Assembly: GCA_964030475.1 (NCBI GenBank)
Contig: CAXIPT010000011.1
Location: 1,262,733 to 1,326,732, forward strand
Length of the DNA stretch: 64,000 nt
Source of the DNA: Tethya wilhelma
Lineage: Eukaryota; Porifera; Demospongiae; Tethyida; Tethyidae
Direction: 5' to 3'
Both the position numbers and the translations under genes were made by a program. Below the pieces are notes generated by a model. It was not told the DNA's origin. It saw nothing but the letters and a program-made list of their open reading frames with translations, and searched no databases. Of this stretch, positions 1 through 10,712 are shown piece by piece. How positions within the stretch are numbered: position 1 is the first letter of the stretch; the number at the start of each line of letters is the position of its first letter.

Positions 1-199
1 TCAATTTAGCCTTCAAATGCTGGAAAACAAAGCTATTTTGAAACAATTTTGATACTAGATTTTTCTATGGCAAACGCATAGAGAGCACGCTTTTGCCAAC
101 CAGTGGGCGTGTCTCACACGTTGAGAAGCTCGTGTAAATTAGCTAAACGTTCTCACCGAAATTATGTATAGTAAAGCTATATAATTATTAGAAACGTAC

Positions 200-1469
200 C
201 AGTATCACTTAGCAGTTTGATAACTACTCTAGCCAAGTCTTTCTTATCAGCATTCCAGAATATCTTTATAAGAGCTCTGTAGGTAGGGGAAGGGCACTTT
301 TTCTTCCACAATATCAGGGCCTCCCTTCTACATGTACAGGAAAAAAAACATAGATAGTACACACATGCTCAGTCAGATAGAGTAATTGCTGACTCCACTT
401 TATTACTTACGCTTGCAATTCAAAGTCCTTTGAGTGTTCTGTCTTAATTTGCTTTACTTCTGCTAAGGTTGGCCCAAGACCATCAGCTACGAGGCCCTCC
501 CATTCATCCATTTTTCGAGCAATCTGACCAAGGTGCCTTGGAACGCCATCAGTGTCATCGTCTATTTCCCTGTCAAGTTCCGCTTGTTTTTCTCGAGGAA
601 TGGTTGCAATGATAGACTCCATCACAGCATCACAGTCTTGCCAGACTAAAAAACAAAAACTATTCAGAATTAAGAGGGGAGTGAGCTAGCTTTAATTCAC
701 AGTCTCGTTCCCAGATCGACTTCCCAATCCACTCATAATGTCTCGTTCCCAAGCTCCACCTTGCTGATTTGGGTTTTGGACCCACCGGAAGAGTGAATTA
801 TACCGGTAGTGGAATTCATTTCCCCTTTTAGATTAGCCCATGGTTGTGCTAGTTTCTGAATCAGTTCTAAGAGGTAGAGCTGCAGGCATTCTACTAGAAT
901 GCCTGCAGAGACTACATTAGTACATCTATATGCATGCCACATATTGAATAATTATTCAGGAACACAGCTTATTATTGTGTTTAATAAACACATCATATAT
1001 ATAAAAAATTACATGTATATACATACACGTATACACATACAGACAACACTACTATATAAGACACTGTCACAGGAGTCAAATTTGCACTCATTATTATAAC
1101 AATTAATTCAGTCTTTAAGTATATAACTTTAGCCCATAACAGTTTCAAGAGTGCTCAGTAGCTGTACACAATTTTCTCCCGAGAACCATCTTGATCACTG
1201 GAACATAACATCAATAATCCCTCGTAGTGTGACCTCCCACATGCTGACTTGATCTCATTGCACTCCCTCTGATCAAGGACGGAGTGGGCTCTGAGGTACA
1301 TCACGAACCTCCTGGGGTCAACGCAGTCGACTAGCTTGGCTCTTAGAACCTCAAGAACTTTATTTTTAATTTTCGCCATGTCATCTTTGCTGAGTTGAAT
1401 GCTGCTCAAATGTGGAGTCATCATTGAAGATATAGCTAGTCTTGGTCCTTGAGGTGTTGCAGTGTTACC
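200..1469 (-). CDS. CARD + death-domain protein (3' exons)
   Basis: Adaptor-like protein of apoptosis or innate-immune signalling by fold; no partner can be named. The exon at about 1155-1469 encodes a CARD-like segment with the motif LRAHSVLDQRECNEIKSA. The exon 411-645 gives the first half of a death domain (HLGQIARKMDEWEGL, then TLAEVKQIKTEHSKDF). The exon 200-327 gives the second half (ALILWKKK, PSPTYRALIKIF, LARVVIKLLSD). Splice sites (tag|TCTGG at 645, donor GC|gtaag at 411, acceptor at 327) join the two halves in frame. The order CARD then death domain resembles RAIDD/CRADD, but orthology is not claimed. The CARD exon can also read through to a TGA near 1163, so a CARD-only isoform is possible. 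The 3' end beyond base 200 was not found, and the upstream coiled-coil exons are damaged (separate entry). Confidence 0.7.
646..1154. other. intron between CARD and death-domain exons
   Basis: No gene seen. The sequence is AT-rich intron with a short repeated phrase (GTCTCGTTCCCA at about 703 and 741) and a small palindrome centred near 899, where CATTCTACTAGAATG is nearly self-complementary. Confidence 0.5.
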
Positions 1470-1599
1470 TGTTGATAATGGTGAGGTTAATAAATGCTCA
1501 CAATCTATTTATATTCTATTTATAACAACCAAATGCCATTTCTCGAGGGTAGAGAGCTTAAGTCCACTCATATATGAATTGTATGAAGTATATTCGATA

Positions 1600-2500
1600 C
1601 CTCTATCTTCCTGGCCATGGGCTCTCTCCAATTCTTGAGACTCAAACTTAGACTTGATGATACATTTCCAATTCTCAACTCTCTCTTCCCACCATTCAAT
1701 CTCCCCTTCTATAGCCATCTCCTCTCACCATCATTACTGGCGGTGGATAGCTGATCTCTATAGTCTCTAACCCACTGCACATAATGAGTACACACCAGGT
1801 TCAAAAATGTTAACCTCACATGCAAGCATTATACTTACAATTTCAGCATCTCTCTGCCATCGCTGATAGTCTACCATTGAATTTGTCTATGAGGGATCAC
1901 AAAAGTAGGAGTTAGGTTTAAATCACAAACAGGACACTATAATACATGTACAATTGACACTAAGGTCTTCTGCTGAATCATCGGACCACTGTGATGGCCT
2001 TCGTTGTCAAGTTGGCTGTTGTAACAGTTAATGGATTTCATTATGGCCGACACTCACCATGAAGGTCAGGTTTAACTTAGTAGTGACTCTCTGGTACAAT
2101 GTCATGGGAACTATATGAACAATATTGATGGTCCGTACTTGAGTATTTTTCTTTCAAAGTATGAGCACCTTTACCTTTTTGTCTCCTCTCTGCAAGTCCT
2201 GATAATCCACTCTTCACATTGTTTAATCTCCTATTGGTACTCCTTAACTCTCTCTCCCCACCATTTAATCCTCCCTTCGAATCGTTTTCTCTCATCATCA
2301 TTCCTGGCAGTGAATAGTTGATCTCTATAGCGTCTCACTCTCTGCACACAATGCATGCACACATGCATTGGGTTAAAATGTCCATATGTAAATACCAATC
2401 AGACCACAGGTTATACTTACACTCACGGAGTCACCGCTTCAGCTCCCCTCTGCCTTTGCTGATAGAGTACCTTATCCTATGAGGGGGTAAGGATCGAATT
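1600..2500 (-). pseudogene. Tandem coiled-coil exon pairs, damaged
   Basis: Two copies of the same exon pair precede the CARD exon on the minus strand. The first has a micro-exon near 2435-2478 (DKVLYQQRQRGAEA) and a coiled-coil exon 2175-2341 (VRRYRDQLFTARNDDERKRF). The second has a micro-exon near 1851-1898 (DYQRWQRDAEI) and a coiled-coil exon of about 1600-1745 (VRDYRDQLSTASNDGE). The first coiled-coil exon has an in-frame TAG after VKEYQ. The second has a 2-bp shift between ERRWL and EGEIEWWEERVENW, although a downstream ATG could start it in frame. Another micro-exon, KEKWRDIERWKY, lies near 2680-2718. Homologous exons occur at about 48.1 kb and 54.9 kb, so this is a mobile exon module of the death-fold family. 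Either the damage is real or these exons are skipped. Confidence 0.6.
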
Positions 2501-2759
2501 ATAATAATAATTTCCTTAGTTACACACTCAGATTCCCATGCATACAATATTGCATGCAATGTGAATTATATGCCCCTCAATAACTATCAATCTACATAAC
2601 AACACACCTCTGAACGTGCTCAAGCTAACACAGGTGGTCACTATTATAACAACCACAGACATAGTATATAAGTCTTACATATTTCCATCTCTCTATGTCC
2701 CTCCATTTCTCTTTCTGTAAAAAGGTATAATTATATGAAACACAAAAAAATTAGTGAAA

Positions 2760-2998
2760 GCAATAACACAACTGGCTTCTGAATCAGTTATCGAGACAAT
2801 CAAAAATTAGGTAAAGCTTATCCAAGTACATGTATGTGGTTGATGTGTTGCATTAGTACACGGAAATCATTTACATTAATTTTAACATGCACAACAGCAA
2901 ATGTTATGAAACATGCAGTTAGTGAATGATTCTAAGTACTTACTATTGCACTTTGAATAGGATAGAACTCTGTGTTTCAATTGCATGCTGCTGTCTTA
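2760..2998. other. No gene seen
   Basis: AT-rich sequence with no convincing exon, between the coiled-coil exons and a dispersed 100 bp repeat. Confidence 0.4.
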
Positions 2999-3097
2999 TA
3001 GTAACTCTGAAAGCCTATAAAAATGCAAAACTAACTGGAAGTAATTATTTTTAACAGGTTCTATAGCTATCAAAAGGACAATAATAACTTTGTATTA
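2999..3097. repeat. 100 bp segment shared with 49.81-49.92 kb
   Basis: The stretch beginning TAGTAACTCTGAAAGC and ending AACTTTGTATTA recurs in the same orientation at about 49809-49917 with small indels. Both copies lie upstream of coiled-coil exons of the same type, so they probably mark an old duplication of a whole locus. An N at 3098 ends this copy exactly where the retrotransposon begins. Confidence 0.75.
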
Positions 3098-3369
3098 NCC
3101 ATGTCGTGGCAAGGCTGCATACATGACAACTGTGTTTGGCCCTTTTGCTCATGAATAATTCAGCAAGTTCAAAGTATAACAATATTCATAAACAAAAGAT
3201 AGTACTATAAGCGGTCACGTGATATGCACAAGGCGGCCTCATTTTTTGCTCAAGCACATGTGAAGTCAAAGAAGCGGGCTCTGTTAGTTATCGCGGAAGA
3301 AGACTCCTACCACTGTGGTCACAGCCGCTGTTGACAAGTACGAGTGAAAAGTCCCAATAAAGGGGCACA

Positions 3370-4641
3370 ATGAGCAATACTTCGCCGAAAAACGATGAAC
3401 CTGGAGAAGGTTCCAGCAAGAGCCTGCATTCCGAAAATCAATCGGTAAGGAACGACAAAGATAATTACCACAATTATGCAATATCTGGCGGATCTACATA
3501 TCCGCCTTTACCATATGGCCTATATGCGCCAAGCTACTATGGCTGGCCAATGGCAAACCTCTCGAGTGGGGTGGAATTTCCACCACCATGGAGTGAGAGG
3601 GGGGTGGAAGTACCACACCCAAGATATGAGACCAGAGATGTCTCGGAATCTGATGAAACATCAGAGCATTCTTTTATGGGCCTGCCAAAGAGCAGAAAAC
3701 GCCCCAGTCAAGGGGAGACTTCAGCTAGTAAGAAGCTACGCTATTTTGACCCAAGTAACTTGGGGAGCGACAATGAATCCTCAGATGAAGAGGAGACACC
3801 CCTTGCAGAAGGTTTTGATCCCGATAAGTTCTATGGGAAACAATCTTCTCGTGTCCTGTCCAAAGCCACCACGGGCTATGTGAACAAATATTTCCAATCC
3901 TGTTTGTCTAAACAGGTACGAAAAGCCATGGCAAAGGACAACCCTATGCCTACTGGCCTCGACACCATCAAACCCCCCAAGGCAGATGATGTAATTGTGG
4001 ATTTCATGGGACAGGAATTCCCATCTAAAGGTGACAGACAGCTCAAATGTATACAGGCGGCAATCGGCGCGTCTGCAGCCCCACTCCTAAACATGTGGGC
4101 ACAGTTTGAAGAGCAACAGTTATCAGCCAATACAGAAGACCTTGTCACAACCGATGTGGTTATGGAGCTAGTCCAAAAATCCCTAGTCTTAATTGGCAAC
4201 TCCTTCAACTATGTCTCTCAGATCCGCAGAGACACTGTGATTGATAAGCTGAAGTTTAAGCGGAAGAACCTAGCAAAGACACTCAAGAGCATCTGCACCC
4301 AACACCAACCCAAAGAAGGCCTACTCTTTGGCTCAGAAGTTCAGAAAGCACTCACTGAAAGGGTTAGCACTCTGGAAGCCTTCCAAAAGTCAGTAGGAAA
4401 AGCAGACCCCAAGAAGGGTTCTAGCAAGTTTTTTCGAAGGGGCCCGACTGCTGGATACGGCAGCAGTTCGGGCAATATCTCCACAAAACCGTACCCAACG
4501 AGCAAGGTGTTCAACCGCACTACCCAGTACCCACAGTTTCACCGAGAGACTGGGTGGAAAGGGAAAGGGAGGAGTACACCGTACACGAGCCAAAGGAAGA
4601 ACCTCTCGTCACACACCTGGAAAAATGTCCAGAATCAGTAA
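3370..4641 (+). CDS. DIRS-element gag-like ORF1
   Basis: A 423-residue uninterrupted ORF. The N-terminus (1-130) is polar and Ser/Glu-rich. The middle (about 140-320) is helical and carries YFQSCLSKQVRKAM, PPKADDVIVDFM and DRQLKCIQAAIGASAAPL, a layout I know from ORF1 proteins of DIRS-like elements. The C-terminus is basic and Gly/Ser-rich, suited to nucleic-acid binding. The ATG follows a leader of about 270 bases. The intact frame suggests recent insertion. It overlaps the next ORF by roughly 90 bases in another frame. Confidence 0.7.
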   Translation: MSNTSPKNDEPGEGSSKSLHSENQSVRNDKDNYHNYAISGGSTYPPLPYGLYAPSYYGWPMANLSSGVEFPPPWSERGVEVPHPRYETRDVSESDETSEHSFMGLPKSRKRPSQGETSASKKLRYFDPSNLGSDNESSDEEETPLAEGFDPDKFYGKQSSRVLSKATTGYVNKYFQSCLSKQVRKAMAKDNPMPTGLDTIKPPKADDVIVDFMGQEFPSKGDRQLKCIQAAIGASAAPLLNMWAQFEEQQLSANTEDLVTTDVVMELVQKSLVLIGNSFNYVSQIRRDTVIDKLKFKRKNLAKTLKSICTQHQPKEGLLFGSEVQKALTERVSTLEAFQKSVGKADPKKGSSKFFRRGPTAGYGSSSGNISTKPYPTSKVFNRTTQYPQFHRETGWKGKGRSTPYTSQRKNLSSHTWKNVQNQ

Positions 4642-4844
4642 CTTCCCTCAATACACTTCACCCCACCATTTCGCAGTTTTTCCCGCATTCATGTATACAA
4701 CACATTGCCCAGTTCCAGGAGGTACCAGTAGGGGGCCGCCTCCGCTGGTTCCAGGAAGCATGGGGGTGCCTGTCCGGGGACCCTTGGATCCTCAATGTTG
4801 TTTCGGGATACCAAATAGAGTTCAACCTACCNAACAATCTTTAA
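4554..4844 (+). CDS. DIRS-element pol ORF, N-terminal fragment
   Basis: Only about 96 residues remain. The segment VPVGGRLRWFQEAW followed by GDPWILNVVSGYQIEF is the characteristic stretch just before the reverse transcriptase domain in DIRS/Ngaro-type pol ORFs, from knowledge of that family. The frame ends at an N (4832) and a stop soon after. No catalytic motifs are present in the window. Confidence 0.65.
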   Translation: MEREREEYTVHEPKEEPLVTHLEKCPESVTSLNTLHPTISQFFPHSCIQHIAQFQEVPVGGRLRWFQEAWGCLSGDPWILNVVSGYQIEFNLXNNL

Positions 4845-4849
4845 CTTAA

Positions 4850-5160
4850 TTATTAGGCTAGTCTGGCACAGCAACTCGGTAATATTTTTATGTGATGCAG
4901 TGCAACGCAACGCAACGCAAAGAAATTAAAAAGTGGTAACTGTACACCAATCATCATAACCATTTCATACAACAGGACAGAGAGGTATTAAGTGTTGACA
5001 ATGACACCTATTAAAATGTAAAATCTACAAAACCAATAAGATGTACCAATAAATAAAACATAATTATGTCAAAGTCATGTGATAGTTAGTGAAATTTTCT
5101 TTTATTGGTCATGAAACTACTGAGAAAACTCGGGACTCACTGAATAAGCAGCATGGGCTT
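4850..5160. other. No gene seen
   Basis: Intergenic sequence between the broken retrotransposon and the 3' end of the membrane-protein gene. It contains a short CAACG repeat near 4901-4920. No promoter or exon is recognisable. Confidence 0.4.
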
Positions 5161-5164
5161 TGAG

Positions 5165-8100
5165 TCATCCTTTTAGAGATAATCTAGATGCATGGTGGTG
5201 TCTTTTCCACGCTCCATACCCCATACTACTAGATACTCTATACTTTTTCAATGCCAGTAGTGACCCCACCATCAACACAAAGATGGACACCATGAAGAGC
5301 TGGGCTATGTTGATGATATTCAAACGACGGAGCTCACCTACTGTGTCTGAAGCATACCCGTTCACCCACATAATAGTGGTCACTATGGCAACTATGAAAG
5401 CCAAGGCACCGATTAGCAGGAACCCTAGACTAAGTATCCAAAATTTACTTGACTTGATATACAACAAGATTTTGACAGACAAAAAAATCTCTCCAAATAT
5501 ACCGACAGTGACCAAGTAGAATGCAAATGAGGTCGCAAGTGAAGAAATGAGATCAACGTCCACTCCAAACCGGTAGAAACGAAAGCAATGAAGTGTAACG
5601 TTGGCAACAAAGGTCTCATTTTCATTGGTACAGTCCACGAAATCAAGAGTGCTGTCACGAAAGCAATCAAAGCTGCGATCAACACGAGGGTCAGTGCACC
5701 CTCCAACAGTGACCTGCTGGTCCAGAGTGATGTCTATGAAGTAGGAGATGGCAAGATGATACGCCACATATATGATGACCACCAAGAACCAGGTCGACAG
5801 GGAACAATCAATGGAATACCAACAACCATAATTGTCCAGTTTAGTTTTCTTCTTCAAACAAAAATAAAACGTGTTTTCGATAACCCAGTAGTCATTTTTC
5901 TCTCCTTCCAAGAAGCTCACTGAAGGTAGAAACCTTTTGATGCCCTTCCGACCGTCCACGTGTCCAACTGTGATGAACTCAAGGACAATAGCAAAGAGGA
6001 TTGCCGATGCAAAGAGAGAGATCGGTAGAACAATGGCAACAATTAGTTCAACAATAATGAAAGATTTGATACTGCGTTGGCTCCGGCGGGTGTGGTCAAA
6101 GGAAATAGCCACACCCCACAACACTGTGTGTGTGTGTATGCATAAACTCACTCAATTTCTAAACATAATTCATACCCATTACTGTGAATTCAGACACAGG
6201 AAAATCCAAAGGTGGAAAAAAAAATAAAATTAACTATTAATATTTATATCTAGATCGCAGTAATTAAGCCTTGGCGGGTGAGTATCACGTGCAGAGGGTT
6301 ATAGTAGTCTGTCTGTGTGTGTGTCTATCTGTTACTAGATAATCTGAAGAAACACTGCAGTTTCTGAGATTTGAGGCTTTTGTGCTTCTCTGAGTGCTTA
6401 GCTTTGAAGCCATACCCATTGACCATGCCCGTATAGTGCACATTATCTAGAAACAATACAGCTTGAATCAAAGACTTTTAGAGGGACTTGAGTTTGGCTG
6501 GCTTAGCTGCTTGGACAGGTAAGTAACTCAATGATTGCAAGTTGAGATAATACTTTGTGTAAAAGTATCCATCATGCAGTAGGTTAGTTGTGTGTTTTTA
6601 CATCAATGCCTGACTGGCATAGATTGGCTAGCTACTGAGCATAATTCAAGTAATACAGCAGGCTAGAATTTGCTAGGCGGGCATCTAGCTCTCAGTATAT
6701 ATATATAGCTATAGTTGAGTGCGCCGAGGCTTATGCACCATAGGTGCCTTCATTTAATCCCGTATTTTGCTAAGTTTTTACATCATACATGCAAGATTTC
6801 CAACTTACAGCAGAGTACAGCAGCAATGAAAAAGAAACAGCTCAAGAACAAGGCTAGGAGGGGCAGGGGTACAAAATTTCTAATGGGTGTGGACTGCCAC
6901 TCTTTAGTGATGCAATCAATCTCCACCTAATAATTATAAATAATTTAATATCAACAAACAATCATGGAATATATATACACAAAGTACATTTCACAGCTAG
7001 GCCTGGATTCAGCATACACAACCACCAGTAGGAGGAGGAAAAGCAAAACAAACCAAACACAGTATCGAAAACAGGAGAAGGAATGGCTACATGCAAGGTA
7101 CAAGCAATACTCATTCCCTAGCCCCGTTCCCAGGCTCTCACCTTTGACCTTACACTCACGGTAAGGAAGGAGAAAGCCTGGTTGAAAATATCACGTGAAT
7201 TTCGTCATTGATGACGTGAAGGTAGATGTGACCTTTAACCTCCACCGCAATCATGCTATTTTATGAGCGCCTAGTACAAACAACACGAGAGTTGGTAATT
7301 ATACTGTTCTTACCTTGCTTATTTTCATAGTTTTGGCAGCTTAAACCAATTCATAAATGGTAGTAGCGTTAGTTTAGATTTGCTGGAGCTTGCAAAGGTC
7401 AAAGGACGTGTCTACCCTAGTGTCTGCCCTCAGTCGTTCACGTGATATTTCCAACCAGGCTCTCTCTTTCTCATTCCCACTCCCACTCACTTAATTTCTG
7501 TCACAACAAAGTATAGTACTGACCTCAATATGGTCTGTGCTATCAGGGTGATCAGAACCACACTTGTTCTTGGTCAGTGGTACATCCTCTACACGTCTTC
7601 CAGGCTGCAGCTTGATTCTATGAACACATGTAGCAGGTCAATAATAACACTAACATTATTATTAAAAACAAATTTAATGTGCATGCAAGATTAATTTAAA
7701 ATTACAATTAATTTTAATTTAAAATTACAATTTTTTAAATTTTTTAAACAATTTATTGGAAACATCATTGGGTAAAGGATCTTCATTCATAGGACTACGC
7801 TATTACAAAGTAAATGTTTCAACATTAATGTGGGGCTCGCCCCAATAATATTCACAAACAAATGAGTGGGCATGGTTTTGTGAATGTCAGCTTGGAATGC
7901 TAAAATCAGCCACAATTTTGGCTATACAGTAATGTTGCAGAGATCAAGATTAGATAATAATGATGGTATACACAATCATGATCATTACAACCTCACCTAG
8001 GCCCTTCAGATGGATTTTCACTATGTGCTTCCAGTTTCTCTTTTACTTCGTTCTCTGCTTCCTTCACCTTAATCCATAGTGAACACACATGCACAATACA

Positions 8101-8444
8101 CTGTTGCTCTCGGTTGCCATGCAAGGAACTATGAACAGACAGAACATACCAGTACAGTAATCAATGCCCAAACTGCAAATGTATTCACCACAGACCACAA
8201 TACCCCAACGCCCGTTGCCCCTGCCAACCAGTAGAGGTATTCTCGTTCATCTACCAGTTGGACAAGATTAAGATCTTCCACTGGAGGATCTGTAGTGGAT
8301 GTGTCGTTAAGATTAGCTGATGTGTCGTTGAAAAAGAGGGCTAGCCCTCCCAATGTAGAGAGGTTTTCACAGACTGTGTTGTTTCCAATGCCAGTTGACA
8401 AGCATTGGTTGACATCATTGGTCGATCTAATGCCTATTATAGCT

Positions 8445-8498
<54 letters not shown>

Positions 8499-8720
8499 TT
8501 CAGTACTCTTAATATATTTGTAAAGACAAAATGCATAGTCTTCTGGACTCATGATCTTGCTTTTGACCACACTGTAATTTAAAAAAGATATTTAATATTT
8601 TCTTTGATAATGCTTACCTAAACCAATAGTAGCGACGAGACAAATCACCGAAAGGAATAAGAGAGATGCTGCAGCCAATCTACGCACTAACTTTTTTGAC
8701 TTTTCTTTCAAAGCAGCCAT
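5165..8720 (-). CDS. Seven-helix membrane protein, family unknown
   Basis: Multi-exon gene. Exon 1 (8618-8720) begins MAALKEKSKKLVRRL and holds helix 1. Exon 2 (about 8150-8445) joins in phase 1 and holds an N-glycosylatable loop (NDTSANLNDTS) and helix 2. Small exons follow near 7990-8070 (VKEAENEVKEKLEAH) and 7524-7620 (IKLQPGRRVEDVPLT), both highly charged. The last exon (from about 6080 to 5165) encodes five more hydrophobic segments, including FIIVELIVAIVLPISLFA, WFLVVIIYVAYHLAISYF and FWILSLGFLLIGALAFIV, with an extracellular cysteine-rich loop between two of them, and ends in a basic tail. The exact acceptor of the last exon is uncertain; a further exon may be missed. I do not recognise the family. 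Seven helices alone do not make it a GPCR, and no DRY or NPxxY motif is visible. Confidence 0.7.
6266..6740. mobile_element. Small TIR transposon, AAGCCTYGGCG family, copy 1
   Basis: Begins TTAAGCCTTGGCG and ends GCGCCGAGGCTTATG, an imperfect terminal inverted repeat. The interior has no coding frame. A second copy of the family lies at about 31774-32437 and shares internal phrases in reverse orientation (CTCAGARAWGCACAAAAGCCTCA type). It lies in the intron of the membrane-protein gene. Confidence 0.6.
7168..7475. mobile_element. Foldback MITE, about 300 bp
   Basis: Left end GAGAAAGCCTGGTTGAAAAT plus ATCACGTGAA near 7170-7198, right end TTCACGTGATATTTCCAACC plus AGGCTCTCTC near 7438-7473, in inverted order. 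No ORF inside. Inserted in the large intron of the membrane-protein gene. No clear target-site duplication was found. Confidence 0.65.
8447..8493. repeat. (TG)n microsatellite at a splice acceptor
   Basis: On the coding minus strand this is a CA run that ends in CACACCAG directly before exon 2 of the membrane-protein gene, so it occupies the place of the polypyrimidine tract. Confidence 0.85.
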
Positions 8721-8780
8721 TTTGTTAACACTCTGGATGTATGTAAGTGTATACAGACCTTGCAGAATTAATTATCTAAA

Positions 8781-8832
8781 TATATACAAGGAGTGTGGCT
8801 CGCTTTACTCGCCACACTCCTTGCTTGTATAT
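8781..8832. other. Perfect-stem hairpin upstream of membrane-protein gene
   Basis: ATATACAAGGAGTGTGGC and GCCACACTCC...TTGTATAT form an inverted repeat with a loop of about 11 bases, 60-110 bp upstream of the start codon at 8720. It could be a microRNA-like hairpin, a tiny foldback transposon or a cruciform regulatory site. Nothing distinguishes these. Confidence 0.55.
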
Positions 8833-8839
8833 GAAATAT

Positions 8840-9472
8840 GTATCATACGTACGGTAGTACGTATAGTAGGAATGGGCCGAATGTCCCATAGACACAATAC
8901 AAAATGTTTATGATCATAAAAATCTATCAAAACAAAATTAAGTCTTCAAACTTGCTCAGAGGCTCTAACCGACAGATTACCAATCGCATGCAAGGCCTAA
9001 AACTCACAGAAACTTTCCTCAGCACTTGTAGAGAGAGCTAGTGGGAAGCCACAACAGTGCCATTTTTGTTCTCCTAACGTACGTACGTACTTACGTACGT
9101 ACTTTCTAACTGACTTACTTGAAAAGCATTTCCAGAGAACCAGAATGTGTTGAGCCAACTTTGATAGCACGAAGTAACTCCTTTTCATAGGTAGTACATT
9201 CCTTGATACTCGTTTACATCACAAATAAGCCTAAACAAAAACTAGAAAGCTTTGAAACTGAGAGTATAAATTCATGTACTTCAAATTATGCAGCCATCTT
9301 TGTAGATAGAGGTCAAAGGTCATTATCCACGTAGCATTATTATGCGCATGCGCACTAGCCTCCAGTATAATGAAGTGCATGTAGCTGCCCCTCAAGCTTT
9401 TTGTAGGGACTAACCAGTCTCTGATAGTGTTTCCACACTGTAGTGTTGAAAAAAGTGAATGAACAAGTAGTA
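8840..9472. other. Intergenic, no gene seen
   Basis: Contains an ACGTACGTAC-rich palindromic stretch at about 9077-9102 and an NRF1-like ATGCGCATGCGCA at 9342-9354 with no assigned gene start nearby. Short ORFs here look like chance. Confidence 0.4.
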
Positions 9473-9860
9473 AAAATTTCAAAAAAATAAGTAGTGTAGG
9501 AATGGGCAGTGCGGTAAAAAGTATTGGAACAAGGCATGGTCTCAGTTTCAGCACATGACTACTTCATTTTATGCCCAACTCTTGGCCAGCAGTCCAATTT
9601 ATACCTGTCTGTTATGGTTTACTTCATTTCTTAGCCAAGTGATATATAGTAGAAATTTGAACCAATGCATGCAATTATAATTACTTAATAAGCTACAGTA
9701 TACTATCAGTGTATAAATTATTGCAACTGGACACAAAAAATCTATACGAGGGATCAAGAATAAAAATGAAGTAGTCATGTGCCGAAACTGAGACCGTGCC
9801 TTGTTCCAATACTTTTTACCGCACTGCCCATTCCTACACTACTTATTTTTTTGAAATTTT
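9473..9860. mobile_element. Palindromic repeat element, copy 1
   Basis: Left arm of about 9473-9571 and right arm of about 9761-9860 are inverted copies (GTAGGAATGGGCAGTGCGG versus CCGCACTGCCCATTCCTAC, and TAGTCATGTGCCGAAACTGA versus its complement). The spacer is about 190 bp. Single-arm relatives occur at 29037-29120 and 47680-47790, so this is a dispersed family. Confidence 0.8.
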
Positions 9861-10700
9861 ATATGTATATATATTGATGTTTAATGCTAGATAGATGCAT
9901 GAAAGAACATGTAAGCATCTGCATAGTGCTAGGGCCAGCCTGGCAGGACAGTAAAAAGAACTATGTATATAGTTATTATATGCATGTATTGCTCCTCTTT
10001 GGTCAGCTCAGCAGTAAACCTCACAATGTGATTTCACAGATGACCCTTTTAATTCCGACTTTTGCCGTTTTTTGTAATCAGCTGGCAAAAAAACTTACTA
10101 TCTGGCTAGCTGTGTTTCGTGTATATACAGCGATAGAGAAGCAGACGTTTAGAAGTGAAAGTTCTCCCCTCGCAATGCTTCTTTCGTGAAAGATTGGCTG
10201 CTCTATCACAATTCTTTGTTGGATAAAGATGCCACTGGTAAGCCTTGTCAGCGACCTAAAAACAGTCAGCCACATTTGTAACATCTGTGATTCTATCCTA
10301 GGCTAGCACTATCTAAGCTAGCCATCTAGGCACACTTTTCGTAGCTTGCATTATTATTCTCAACTCCACAGTCCAGAGAAAAAGTAGCATTTTAGCTCGC
10401 ACTTGACAGTAAATGTTAGGCTAGCAGACTTAATTTGTGGCAAAGCTATCATTACAGCAGTTAAACACCTTTTTTATTTGCGCTTCTAGATCGCCTACAT
10501 TTGTACTTGGTTGAAGTTTTGAATATTCGGAATGGTACTAGCATATGTACATGTGAACACTACAGTCCCATACACTTTGTGGCCTCCCACTGTGTCCAAA
10601 CTTGCTCTAAAAGCAATGAATAGTCATTACCATACAAATTTAGTGTTTTGCCAAAATTAGGATCAATATAATAGGTAACTACACTACAAATATTGTTAGA
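9861..10700. other. Intergenic or intron, no exon found
   Basis: Lies downstream of copy A on its coding strand. Further coiled-coil micro-exons of copy A would be expected here, but none could be supported. Confidence 0.35.
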
Positions 10701-10712
10701 TTCAAGACTTAC

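Larger units (their letters stand above)
3099..4845 (+). mobile_element. DIRS-type retrotransposon, 3' truncated
   Basis: The element starts at or near the N at 3098 and is cut at the N at 4832, so most of the pol region (reverse transcriptase, RNase H, methylase, tyrosine recombinase) is missing from this assembly. It holds a full gag-like ORF (3370-4641) and the start of an overlapping second ORF. No inverted terminal repeats could be paired, because the right end is absent. Single Ns at both edges suggest assembly joins, so the truncation may be artificial. Confidence 0.65.

Noticed and set aside
3476..4208. Long ORFs overlapping the retrotransposon gag in other frames
   Set aside because: Shadows of the 423-residue ORF, with no domain and biased composition.
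5160..6227. Plus-strand ORFs across the last exon of the seven-helix gene
   Set aside because: Antisense shadows; the minus-strand frame has coherent transmembrane segments.
8295..8582. ORFs running through the CA/TG repeat
   Set aside because: Low-complexity VCVC or HTHT translation of a microsatellite.
5165..8720. Calling the seven-helix protein a GPCR
   Set aside because: No DRY, NPxxY or other class signature, and the helix spacing with large loops is atypical.
10078..10284. Minus-strand ORF downstream of copy A as a further exon
   Set aside because: No coiled-coil pattern or matching splice sites.
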